Of a stretch of 64,000 nucleotides of DNA, positions 36,306-47,524 are shown piece by piece. Each line of letters starts with the position of its first letter. The stretch's first letter is position 1. Origin of the DNA: Blakeslea trispora. Lineage: Eukaryota; Mucoromycota; Mucoromycetes; Mucorales; Choanephoraceae. A model generated the notes under the pieces. The model was not told the origin of the DNA. It did no database searches and worked only from the letters and a program-made list of their open reading frames with translations. The position numbers were made by a program, and so were the translations under genes. Location: the NCBI GenBank assembly GCA_025331445.1, contig JAIWNE010000038.1, positions 205,167 through 269,166 of the forward strand, written 5' to 3'.

Positions 36306-38557
36306 ATGACAATTGCAGACAGCGATCTATTACCAGTAACACCTACAATTAGTGACAAAAAAGTATTGACTTTAACAACTGACATGTCAGATACATTATT
36401 TGGTAAGTTCACATCCTGCCAAACTCAAGAGAAAAAAAAATAGTTGACAATTGAAGTTTTTATGAAGATTATGACATGTTATTGAAAGATGTTGAAAGTA
36501 ATGAGACAGAAAGTATTAAATTGGAAGAAGATGACATGCTGAATGAACTCTTTCATGATTCAACCAAAAGAGCACCTGTATGCTCTTCACTTCCTAAACT
36601 TGTACAATGGAGTCCACAACAAGGTCAGCCATCAGGTGTAATGACAATTGTGCTCGAATATGAAAAAGAAGTTCGCTGGACGATGGGTATTGTGTTTGGT
36701 CAATTAAGTGTCGAGACAACGCAACAGCAGCATCGAATACAAGAAAACACTTCAACCATCTGGATCACCTTGGTTGCTTCTGTACCTCCTATGAAGGAAA
36801 CACAACCAGAAGGAGAACAAGTACCAATTTCGATTACTTTGGTAGATTTAGATCATCTGGATAGAACACCAAACACAATGCAAATTGGCTTTTTCACTTA
36901 TACAGAAGGTGTGTGTGTGTCTTTTTTTTTTCCTTCTCCACATTTTCTGATTTTTATTTGCTCATGATTGTTTTTTCCTTTTAGGTGTCCGATCAAATAA
37001 TCGTAAACGTGCATTATCATGCGAGCCTGATGAATGTGCCAACAAGAAGAATACATTTGCTACCAAAAAGTCAGGTAAAGACGACTTCATGACAAATAAA
37101 AAAAAATTATATTGAACTTGATTTTCTTTCTTTTAGCTCAAGATGAAGTGGATGCCCAATTACTTAAATTATTAGCACCTTATGATCCTCTATTAAATAC
37201 AAACATGACTATTCAAGGCAATTGGGTTTCCACACCTACACCCCCTCCTCCTGCCCTCTCTCATTCTTCAGTAGCTTCATCGCACGAATTGTGCACCTGG
37301 TCTATGGACGATCCAAACACCCATGGTCAATCCAATTACACAACGACACCTAACATGACTACCTCCTATCCATCTTATCCAACCACTACACCTGTCCATC
37401 AAGGTCTTTTATCAGAGAGTTTTCCAAAAACGACACCTCCAAACGTGTATGATTCTATCTCTAATCCATTAGATACACTCCTTTCAAAAGAAAACATGTA
37501 TCATGCTCTTCTTGAGATGCAACAACGTCAACAATTCAAGCCAAACCCTATGATGTCCCAGCCAGCCAACAATTACATGAACTCTTTTCATTATCATCCA
37601 AACTACCTATTTCGAAATATGATACAACAACGACACTATCAACAACAGCAACAACAGTTTCATTGTCAACGACAAAGGCAATTGAGTCATTCTGATGCAA
37701 CCTCTCATCCTACCCACCGACCACCTATGCTGGATGTTCAACGACGTGCCTCTGCACCAGCTCATCCAATGTACACCGTCTCTCAATCAAATAACGGCTC
37801 AGCTCTCAACAAGGCTCATCTGAAGCTCAATGGTGATTTATTGGACATGACAACGAATTGGGATATGACCGAGTGGCGATTGGGTCGTCGTCTCGTTCAT
37901 TTCTGGAGAAAGACAAGTTATAATGCAGAGGGGAGCCTGAGTCTAGTCGAGTGTGGTTTCAGTCCGATGGATCAACAGACCTATCATCAACAACGTATGC
38001 GAGACAATGTAGCTGCTGTAGCTGCTGCTGCTGCCGCCGCTGCTGCTGCCTCAAATTCTGGCGTCTCCAGTCTGACCCATAGCGATTACAATAGCAGTTC
38101 AAGTCGATCTGATGCTGCATCATCGCCTATTGTGATCTCATGTATTTATTGGCGAGAAAGAAATGATTACTACATTACTTCTGTAGACTGTATCTATTTA
38201 TTGGAGAGCATCATTGGCATTCATTTCACTGTGGAAGAAAAGAACCGGATCCGTCGAAATCTGGAAGGGTTTCGTCCCTTGACTGTCTCTAAATGCAAGA
38301 CAGACTGTGCTGATTTCTTTAAGCTCATCATGTCCTTTCCTCACCCGAAGCCTCGTAATATTGAAAAGGATGTCAAGGTATTTTCCTGGAGAACATTACC
38401 GCATGCACTCAAGAAGATCATCCGAAAATATACACCTTCTTACATCACCACCGCTCCCTTGGAACCTATCCATCAAAGACCCTCTCACGTCTCTATAGAC
38501 AGCCAACATACATTTGGATCATCCAATGGTTCTCCTCAAAATAACCTCGGATTTTAA
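36306..38557 (+). CDS. Medusa (MedA/Ren1/Acr1)-like developmental regulator
   Basis: Exons: 36306-36402, 36468-36908, 36985-37074, 37137-38557; 682 residues. The first third contains a beta-rich block (MTIVLEYEKEVRWTMGIVFG). The middle is low-complexity, with Gln/His runs and a polyalanine run of about 14 residues near residue 500. The C-terminal conserved domain includes NWDMTEWRLGRRLVHFWR, CIYWRERNDYYITSVDCIYL, EEKNRIRRNLEGFRPLTVSK and FPHPKPRNIEKDVKVF. I match this domain from memory to fungal Medusa-type regulators of conidiation and development; that assignment is moderate. No zinc finger is present. The gene converges on CSE1, with 226 bp between stops. Confidence 0.68.
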
Positions 38558-38783
38558 TACGATATCTCTTTTACATCTGTGTTCAATAGCAATTATTAAT
38601 TTTGGCAAATATATTCATCTACAGTAATAAAAAAAAGTAATTTTATAAGTCTATCATTACCTACAAGGACATTAAGAAAAAGAGCTTATTTTATTGAACC
38701 ATATGCCCTTTATTTTTATTTTTATTTGTATATAGAGGTAGATTATGGTTGTATGTATATGTCAAAATAAACACACACACACT

Positions 38784-41700
38784 CTAGAATTGAGTCAAGG
38801 GAATTTGAGCGCGTTCAAAATAAGCAGGTAAGAATTGAGTAGCTTCGGGTAGTTTAGAGCATAGATCTCTAGCCACATTACGTTTTTCAGTAGGCATGGC
38901 AACCAACTGTTGCACAAGATAGACTTGACTGACAGGCAAGTTGGCAGTAGGATCTTCTTGAATAGGGTGACTGGTAGCCAACTTGGCAAATGTGGTTTGA
39001 TAGCCTCCTTCTTCAATATCCAAGGTATACAATTCGTCAGGTCCATCTGTTTCAGCTGTGGCAGGTAATTCCAAAAGAGCTAATAGAGCAAACATGGATT
39101 TGGGCCAAAGTTCTTGAGAATAAGGTGGACTCATCATCACATCAGAACGAGTCAACAGATGAGTGACACCTACACTACCAATACGACGATCGATTGGCTT
39201 ATGAAGCTTGATTAAATCAGGAAGGACAAAAAAGTTCATGACTTGACCAAACAAACTATATATTTCAAGAACGTCAGTCCATTTCTTTTTTTTTCTTAAA
39301 CAATAACTTACCCAGCTTGAATGGTTTCAAAAACACGAATGATACTATCAGGACCTTGCATCGATTCTGTCAAGAAACAAGTACACATCCATAAAGTGAA
39401 ATTACGTGTGAATCTATCAAATGTGATTTCCTCTCCCTTCTTCTTGCTCAAGAGTCGCTTAAGGACAGCATTACACAAGACAGGCAAATAATTGCCGAGG
39501 ACATTCAAGGGCACACGTTTCGTGATGGTTTCCAACAAGAGGATACCATAGTGATCAAATTGGCGAGAATAGACGAGCTTCTGTTGGAAAATACCGAGAA
39601 TGGACTCTAACTGGTTATTGGCCAAGATGGTCTGAGCACCCTTATCAAGATAGGCTTGCATCAAGCGCACCAAAGCAGGAATGTTACCTTGTTCCCAAAG
39701 AGAAGGGTTTAACAGGGGAGTCAAGAGTGCCATATAGGCAGGTGTAAGTTCATTGCCCTTGTGTTGCTCCAACAGTTGAGCCAACAGTTGAAAGACATAA
39801 GGGCTAAACTCTTGCACCTCTTGAGACAAGATGGTCTGGAAGGGACCAAAACACAAGTTTTCAAACTGGCTCAAGGCACCTTCAGAGATAGGGCAGATGA
39901 AGCGAATCAGTGCACCAATACTTTCAAACACATAGTGGTTGAACTTGGGGTTACTGGGGTTCTTGCTGACCATGGCCAAGATGTGAGTCAATTGGGTCAT
40001 GATGGCAGTGACATAGGGTTCCATATCTTGACGACTGGTGATGATGACACGCATCACAGCTCTCATGAGATAATCATTTTCAGATAACTTTTCAGGTGTT
40101 TGGCCTAGTTCAATCAATCGGAACAATTGAGTCAATAAGGTTTCTGTATAAGGCTTGATATCTGCAGCAGTGAACCTAATAAAGAAAAAAAAAAGAAGAG
40201 TGGATTAGAAAAAGAACTATAGCATAAGTATGAACTTTAGACTAACTTACATCATGGTCTTTCCTTGACGGATAAACAAGATACGTTCAATAGCGATGGC
40301 AGCATAGGTATGAACAACATAATCTGTAGATTCGAGATGTTTGACAAGCAAAGGAAAGACAGTCAAAAGTTGTTCTTTTGTCAACTGGTTTCTAAAGGTA
40401 TAGACATATTTGATGGCATCCATCTTGAGGATTGGAATCTCGGTATTAACTTCAGATTGTAAGTCGCACAAGACATGCTTTGAAAAGAAATCAACCACAT
40501 CCACCAGTTCGTTTGTCTTGGTCACGCCAAGTTGAAGCGTGGAAGAACGTGTGGCGATAGCTACCAACAAGAAAATGGCTGTATTCTTGTCCTTCCAGTT
40601 TGCCTTGGGATTGGCATTATAGTTTTGCAAGAAACGACCGACATATTCCGACATAATCTTGGTGACCTGTGTCTCAAAGCGTTCCATTAAGCCACGAATG
40701 AAATCAGCAGCAGCACGACGTCGGGTGTCATGATCGGATCCTTCGAGATCTCGGCGAATGTATTCAATTGGGTTGTCTTCATAGAGTTCTTCATCGGAGG
40801 TACGGATAGCAATGTTGGGTAAAGCAATACGTTCACACATGGTACTGAGTGTAGCCTCATTGGCGAAATAGTCACTATGACGATCAATTCTGACAATGAC
40901 AGACAAGACAGAGAATGCTTTACAGACAGTCTAAACAAAAAAAAAAAGAATGAGAAATCATTAGGATAAATAAAGATGGATGAACACTCACTGTATCATA
41001 TTTAGAATCGCCATTGGTACTTGTTAGCAAATTAACGACAATAGGCACAAACACATTTAACTGAGGGAATGCTTCTTCATAACGAGATGCATAGAGTTCA
41101 AGGATATAACAGATACCCGTCTTGATCTGCTCCAAGGGTCCTTCTTCCTCTTCATCCTCTGTGACCAATAAGGGGTTTTGGTAAACGAGGTATTTCTCAA
41201 ACAAGCCCATAAAAGTGCCCAAGTGATCTTCAAAGAACTCGGGTAAATCCTGACAGTTGAGATCATAGTAAATCTTGATCAACAGAATCAGCGAACGAGC
41301 CAAGATTTGAAGTGCTTGTAAGTTGTTGCTGTTCTCTTCAATCAATTTATCTGTGATCTGGAATAGCTGCATATAAGGCTCACAGAACAAATCCAGTACA
41401 TACTTGATACTCAAGAACAATTCATCTGATCTAAAGGCTGATCTCCATCGCTTAAAGATAGAATGTGCTGTACCGAGAATACCATTGTTGACTCTATAAT
41501 CAGTAGGGCTTAATTTACTGATTAATTCCTATTGTATGTTATCATCAGCTTTCTATTCCCATTGACAGATTAAACAAACTTACAGGTAAAAGTGTATCCC
41601 ATTTCTCAGGGAAATCAGAAGCTGCAATCAAACTGAGCGCGTCACTGATCTGTAATTGAAGCTTATCGGGCACAGTAATCATCAACTGAACAATCTGTTG

Positions 41701-42088
41701 CTTGATCTCGAGACGATCTTGTGCAGCAATCTTATCGGCTTCATTTTCGTTTTCCTATTTCTCTTGAGTAACACAGTAATAGTCTCTCCTAAATGTACAT
41801 ACCAAAACCCAGTTACGTTTGATATAGTTCTTGAAGTAGACTGCACCTGCCATTCGAATGACCATGTCGCATGCGTCGTCACCAATTGTTCTTAATAAGA
41901 GCATTGGAAACCCGGGTTGAGATTCCACTTGACTCAAATTGAAAGCAGCTATTTGACATGGCATTAGTTTTTTGTGGGTGGGTGTACTTTCTCTCTCTCT
42001 TCTCTATTTTACCTTCTTTCTGTGTAGCAGGGTTTAAAGTCTGTAACAAGTATTGTTGCAAAGTGGCATAAGTTTGTTCATTGTTCAT
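38784..42088 (-). CDS. CSE1: Exportin-2 / CAS, importin-alpha re-exporter
   Basis: Karyopherin-beta that returns importin-alpha to the cytoplasm with RanGTP. Exons: 42088-42013, 41948-41803, 41754-41584, 41528-40992, 40930-40251, 40175-39312, 39255-38784; 981 residues, close to the family's 960-970. HEAT repeats run throughout. Recognisable stretches are YLLQTLNPATQKEAAFNLSQ with AVYFKNYIKRNW (importin-N domain), DFPEKWDTLLPEL, PNIAIRTSDEELYEDNPIEY, RRRAAADFIRGL and IKYVYTFRNQL. The start gives MNNEQTYATLQQYL. It diverges from the F-box gene across 166 bp. Confidence 0.95.
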
Positions 42089-42254
42089 TTTGACAACAAA
42101 AAAAAAGTACGAGTTAAGAAAAAAAAAAGTTAAAGCGCGCAAGAAGAGGGCTTAAACGTCACTTACACGCGTTTTTTTTTCTTGAATTTTTAACTTCAGC
42201 TATTTTTTCTTTTGCAACTTGTCCTTTTTTTTCTTTTTTCCTGCAAACAATACC
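42089..42254. promoter_or_regulatory. Divergent CSE1/F-box promoter with an ACGCGT box
   Basis: 166 bp separate the two ATGs. ACGCGT lies at 42167-42172, near the middle, and matches the MluI cell-cycle box bound by MBF. The rest is poly-T/A and CT-rich. One match of six bases is weak evidence alone. Confidence 0.4.
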
Positions 42255-43921
42255 ATGTCATTGCAGAGAACGCCTCTTGAAGAAAAAAGCAATGTGAATC
42301 AGATACCGCCACCACCCAAACTAGACAATCATGCTTTGGAAAAAATGCAACGTTTAAGACCTTATAGTGTAAGGTGATGATGTTCTTCTCTTCTTTTTTT
42401 CCTCTCTTTCTAATCTAGTTTTTATTATTATTTTAGTGGTCACCACTACGTACAAAAAAGACTAAACAAACAGAAGAAAAGACAACACCACCACCACCAT
42501 CACCTTCACTATCAACCGAATCCAAAAATACACCTTCCCCTATACCTTCACCTACCAACAGTCAAAAGACAAAGAAACGATCCCTTGAGCGATTAGGGAG
42601 TCGAAAGGTGAAAAAGAAAGAGCCGAATCGATTTGCTGATGAATATGATGTGCCCATCAGTCGACTCTCTATAGACTGTCTCTTGGCTATTTTTGCCTAT
42701 TGCGAATGTTTTGAAGATTATTGTAACTTATTACAAGTGTGTACTACATGGCGTGCTATAGCCAGTCAACCTTTTATTGTAACCTTTTCTCCTTAAAAAA
42801 ACATATTCTTTTATTGACTTTTACTCTTTTTTTTTTAGTGGCGAAAGATTCATACCCAATGGAGTGCGTTAAATAAACAGATCAAAGTGATGCATCTACC
42901 ACGACGACGATTCGATCAACTTCACTATATACGATCCCTTTGTGTGTTCAACGATAAACAAGAAATGCCTCTGTTTCTAACGGATATCAAAATACCACCC
43001 TTTGAACAACTCAAGGAACTTTGCTTGACATCCATGTACCTGGCTGACATTGATCGTCTCGTTGCCTGGCTAGATCACCTCACTAGCCTGACATGTGAAA
43101 AGACACTGGTAGGCCAACGACCGACCCTTCGACTCGGCATGTTTTCTCGGCTAAGACAGTTGGAACACCTACACATTGATTTCTATGTACCCTGTTGTCT
43201 TGGTTTCAATCGTGCCACTGCCTTTCTCAACAGTGACCGTACCACCTTGACTGAACGACTGCCTGTCAGCCTCAAGAGCTTTTCACTTCATGGTATCTAT
43301 GACTCTGAAGAGCTCTTGTTTGATGTTCAGTTGCGCGATCTATTCCATGATGTGCCTGTCCTTCGCCATCCTCATCCACTCACACGTCTCAATCGACGGG
43401 CAGAGGCGATGTGGATGATTGAACAGCGACAAGAAGAGATTGAACATCAAGACCAGATGATTGCCAATTGGATCGAGATGGAAAGGACGATGGTACAAAA
43501 GTACAACGTGTTCAACTGTCTGACTCAGCTTACTTCCTTATCGCTGGGATCTGTCCGTTCGTTTACTTCACGTATTTGGCGTGAATGCATGATACCATGT
43601 GCAGGCCATCTAGAATATTTGTTCTTGGCTGGTTGGAATGGGAAACGAGAGAATCCTCTCTTGACTGTTCAACGTCTTGTCCAGCCTGATCTGAAAGACG
43701 ATGCAGAAGAAGCACTGGCTGAGTTTATAGGTGCACTTGGAGCCATTCAACAGATGACACTGGACCGGTTTGTCTGTAGTCAAGGCCTAGTCGATGGCAT
43801 CAACCAAATTCAACGTCCCTTCACTCTCACACATAAACTGAACAACACACCGGAGACCAGGATGGAGTCTGTTGCTAATACCACACTTTACCAATGTCAC
43901 ATTACATTTGCATCATCATAA
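42255..43921 (+). CDS. F-box protein with degenerate Leu-rich C-terminus
   Basis: Likely substrate adaptor of an SCF ubiquitin ligase. Exons: 42255-42368, 42437-42778, 42839-43921; 512 residues. The N-terminal 125 residues are Pro/Ser/Lys-rich and disordered, with a bipartite basic cluster (KKTKKRSLERL...KVKKK) that may be nuclear. The F box is at about residues 135-180: ISRLSIDCLLAIFAYCECFEDYCNLL, VCTTWR and WRKIH. The rest has irregular leucine-rich repeats (for example LKELCLTSMYLADIDRLVAWL). I cannot assign a specific substrate or orthologue. The stop lies only 56 bp before the next ATG on the same strand. Confidence 0.8.
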
Positions 43922-43977
43922 TAAAAAATTACTATTTATTGCTCTCTCTTTTTTTTTCTCTTTTGCTTCAATTTATT

Positions 43978-45689
43978 ATGCAAGATCCACCTTTATCTGC
44001 TTGCTTTCAACAATTATGCCAACGTATGCTCGATGGTCCTCCTAGAAATACAACCAAGAAGAATGTAGAAGATTTTCGTGTTATTCTTCATTTGATCATG
44101 CACGAATGTTCAAAAGCGAATATAGAGGTAAAAAAAAAACAGAATCCCCCTCCTTCCTTTCTTTTAATACTTAACACCATGGGATTAGACAGGAAAAGTA
44201 TGGGTATTTGAACACTGCCAACAACCTCATCACATAGAGGCCGTTCTAGAATACATGTTGGCTCTATCGAAATCAAGGAATTCACCCACTGACAGACTTC
44301 ATATGATTTACCTGTTGAACGACGTTGTCTTTCATACGTAAGTGCCCTGTTGTTATGAAATGTATGTTTGTTCATATAAAAAGCGATTAGTGTGAGAAAA
44401 CACATGTTATGGATGCGCAATGCCATGTTGCCTTTATTAGTGTCCATGTTAAGACTAGCTTATGAAGCAGCTGGATCCCCAGAATATGAAGCCAAGCTTA
44501 TCAAAGTAAATCATGATTTACTATTAGAGAAGGAAAAAATACTTATGATTGTTTATATTAGACAATTAGTTTTTGGGGCGAAAAGCATATCTTTGAACCT
44601 CATATCATTCAACAGATAAAGTACGAAATGACAACACCATCACAGTCATCACAACAATTGCAGCCATCGCCACCACCACCACCACCACCACAATTACCTT
44701 CACCTACACCCACCTTGCCCCCTAAGCCATATCATGAATTACCAGCAGGACTCATGTTACTTGTAAAAGTAAAGTATCTTTTTGAACACTTTTATCATCT
44801 TTTACTTATCAAACAATTAGACTGAAGATGATCAACCTATTGATCCAAATCTCATCCGAGTCCCTCCACGTCCACCACCTACAAAGCAATTGATGGAAGC
44901 AGTGGATGAGTTTTATCGAGGATTAGATCTAGAGACAGTAGATGATATCATTGTGGATGAACAGGCTGCTCAGTCACATATTGATGCCCAAGGTTGGGAG
45001 AAGCATTATCTGGATAACTATACAGCCATGATTCATCAGCAGAGGCAGGCTAGATTGAATGAACCAGTTTATTATGAGAGAAGTAGACACCGATCTCCCT
45101 CTTTTAGACGCCATTACCGCGGAGACAGTGATAGTCCAAGAAGAAGAAATCGTAGTTACAGTCGTAGTCGTAGTCGTAGTCGTAGTCGTAGTCGTAGTCG
45201 TAGTCGTAGCCGTAGTCTTACCCGTAGTCGTAGCCGTAGCCGTAGTCCTTATCGTCGACCACAAAGAGGTAGAAGTCCACCTCATAGAGAACATCATAGA
45301 CGATATCGTAGTCGTAGTCGTACACCCAGCCGCAGTCGTAGCCGTACCCGTAGTCGTAGTCGATCCCTATCACCAATGGAACAGCCAGGAGCAAGATATC
45401 ATTCACTCGCTAGACCAGGTCCTATGCCAGTGAGGAATGAATACCATCGATCACCAGTCGCTCAAGAAAACAGATACACAGGACTTGGTACTAAATCTAC
45501 CATGGACGAATTTGATCATTTTAGACGCAATAAGAGTCAAGCATTCAGTAAGCGTGAACCACATCAACCATTTACATGTTATCGATGTAACAAGGTAGGT
45601 GTTTGTTTATGATGCATTAGAGTATTCTTACTAATTAGAGTAATTTTCTTAAGGTGGGTCATTTAGCAAGAGAATGTAATAGTCTTTAA
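43978..45689 (+). CDS. CHERP-like CID/RS-domain splicing factor with C-terminal zinc knuckle
   Basis: Exons: 43978-44127, 44189-44337, 44391-44505, 44562-44768, 44821-45594, 45654-45689; 476 residues. The CID/RPR domain (about residues 1-150) includes FRVILHLIMHECS, DRLHMIYLLNDVVFH and ISFWGEKHIF and would bind the RNA polymerase II C-terminal domain. A Pro-rich segment leads to PAGLMLLVK...LIRVPPRPPPTKQLMEAVDEFY and GWEKHYLDNY, the CHERP signature. An arginine-serine domain of about 75 residues follows. The last exon completes a CCHC knuckle, CYRCNKVGHLAREC. The human family member acts with U2 snRNP; the same role is inferred. The 3' end lies 26 bp from the tRNase Z stop on the opposite strand. 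Confidence 0.85.
45162..45246. repeat. Hexanucleotide repeat encoding Arg-Ser dipeptides
   Basis: CGTAGT is repeated with occasional CGTAGC variants within the CHERP-like exon 5, in frame with the RS domain. Length changes of 6 bp would keep the frame. Confidence 0.85.
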
Positions 45690-45715
45690 ATGAGTCATAA
45701 TAAAAAGAGAGAAAT

Positions 45716-46837
45716 CTACAGTAATTTTATATCAAAAGACCATAAATCTCTAGCACAAAGTACATCATCATCCCTTTCATCAAACACATCCACAGCTAAT
45801 TTTCTAATCTCTTCCATGACAGCAATAGCCTCAGGATCTTCATCACCACGGTAACGAGCACTAAAATGAGTCAAGATGAGCTTTTTGCATCCAATCTGTT
45901 TAGCAAAGGCAGCTGCCATTTGAGGAGTAGAATGACCATGGCTCTTGGTCCTCTCTTCCACCTGTTCTAATGTTACTTCAGCACCCTTATTCTCTACTAG
46001 ATCCAATCGAGTCAAGGCATTGGTAGCCTCATGCACAAGTAAAGTAGGATGATCCACCAATGGGATCAAAGAAGAAGGATCTTTCGTATCACCCAAAATC
46101 ACAACCTGTCGACCCGGTCTCTTTGGAGGTGGTATCAGTCGATCTCCATTCGGTAAATCAAAGGGTTCTTGCGTGCGTTGGACTTGACCCAAGAGAGACA
46201 TGGGTTTCTTGATGCCTTGTGCCTGAAGTGCCTCGGCATGTTTCTTGATCAAGGGGATCAGACTGTCAAGTTTACCAGGTATAGGTGCCTCATGAATCAC
46301 ATAACCAAGAGAAGGAATCGAATGTTCAATCGGAGCTGCCTGGACACGGTAAGATCCATCAAAACAAGGCAGTTCGAATACATTGTCTTCAATAAGTACA
46401 TTCTGACCCTCAAGTTCGTTTGGGTGACGATCGAGTTGAGGGTCAATAGGATCGTGCTGATGCAGTAACTCATGCACACGGTACGGTCGACCCAAATAAG
46501 AATAAGTCGACTTGAGTGTGTTGCGGATCCAGGATCGAAGTGGCGTAGGTCCATAGATCTCGATCGGTTTTTGGTCTTTGTGATCTTGTTGGGGATTCAA
46601 GTTGTCTGTCATACTGCAGAGTAAAGGGCCTAATCCGAAACAATGATCTCCGTGCATATGCGTGATGAATATACGCGTGATTTTGCCAATCTTTAACTGA
46701 CTCTTTTGAAATTGATGCTGGGTGGCTTCTCCACAGTCAAATAACCATATATCACCATCGATTCGAAGTGCCATTGCTTGATGATTACGTGTGGCACTTG
46801 GCTGAGCACTTCCTGTGCCTAGGAATGTAATGTCCAT
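45716..46837 (-). CDS. tRNase Z, short form (ELAC1/RNase Z type)
   Basis: Endonuclease that removes the 3' trailer of tRNA precursors. 373 residues from the conserved ATG at 46837 (MDITFLGTGSAQPSATRNHQA), a normal short-form length. The metal-binding histidine motif is THMHGDHCFGL. Others are FDCGEATQHQF, GDTKDPSSL, LVHEATN, HGHSTPQMAA and LTHFSARY. The frame stays open upstream through a hydrophobic stretch. An upstream in-frame ATG at 46849 adds four residues; beyond it there is no ATG, and a poly-T tract plus AG suggests an intron acceptor. An upstream exon adding a targeting peptide is possible but not shown. Confidence 0.93.
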   Translation of the reverse strand: MDITFLGTGSAQPSATRNHQAMALRIDGDIWLFDCGEATQHQFQKSQLKIGKITRIFITHMHGDHCFGLGPLLCSMTDNLNPQQDHKDQKPIEIYGPTPLRSWIRNTLKSTYSYLGRPYRVHELLHQHDPIDPQLDRHPNELEGQNVLIEDNVFELPCFDGSYRVQAAPIEHSIPSLGYVIHEAPIPGKLDSLIPLIKKHAEALQAQGIKKPMSLLGQVQRTQEPFDLPNGDRLIPPPKRPGRQVVILGDTKDPSSLIPLVDHPTLLVHEATNALTRLDLVENKGAEVTLEQVEERTKSHGHSTPQMAAAFAKQIGCKKLILTHFSARYRGDEDPEAIAVMEEIRKLAVDVFDERDDDVLCARDLWSFDIKLL

Positions 46838-47524
46838 TGAAACTACCATAGGGATTAGAGTGGATAGAGTGAATGCAAAAGCTAAAATAAAAAAAAAAAG
46901 GTTTCTGGTTGGCAAAGATAAAATTATAAAGTACAGCCTTTATGGTCTGTACTACCTATCGGCTGAGCCCAAGAAGACTGCGGGGTTCCACAAACGCGCT
47001 GTCAAAGTGTATCCACCGCAGCTATTTTTTACTTAGATCAGAATAGAATCCTCAAAGAGTCTGATTAATGACTTGAGAATTCAAAAAAGTCTTTAAGCCA
47101 TCATTTCTATTGACCGAAAAGGATGTATTTTTTCTTTATCATGTATCCTAAAGAAGAAGGTAAAAGTAACTTTTGACTGTTTTGAATAGATTTCATGAAG
47201 CTGATTTAGACTAAAGAAATGAAATAGTACCAATACAATATTTGTGTTTGATTGGCCAATGGTTTATGATTATTTCTAAGGGGGCTTATTTATCTTTTGT
47301 AGGCTATCAACATGCAAGTAAGAAGATCAATAACACCTCTCTATAAAGAGAAAGCTGTGTTTCAAAGTGAAGCATGACCTATTCTATTTTTTTGTATCAA
47401 CTTTTAAAAAATTTAATTCCCAAAATCCGCTTCAATAATTTCCGAAAAAAGTGAACATAAAAAGAGGAAATGTCCTCATTGTTCTCCTCAACAGAACAAA
47501 CTGTATTGTAATTGCTTTTCTTTC
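46838..47524. other. Intergenic, no gene seen
   Basis: Promoter side of tRNase Z and 3' flank of the 7-TM protein gene. A poly-A run at about 46890-46900 (poly-T then AG on the minus strand) could be the end of a 5' intron of tRNase Z. Nothing else is recognisable. Confidence 0.45.

Noticed and set aside
45059..45433. Val-rich alternative-frame ORF over the RS domain
   Set aside because: Product of the CGTAGT hexamer read in another frame.
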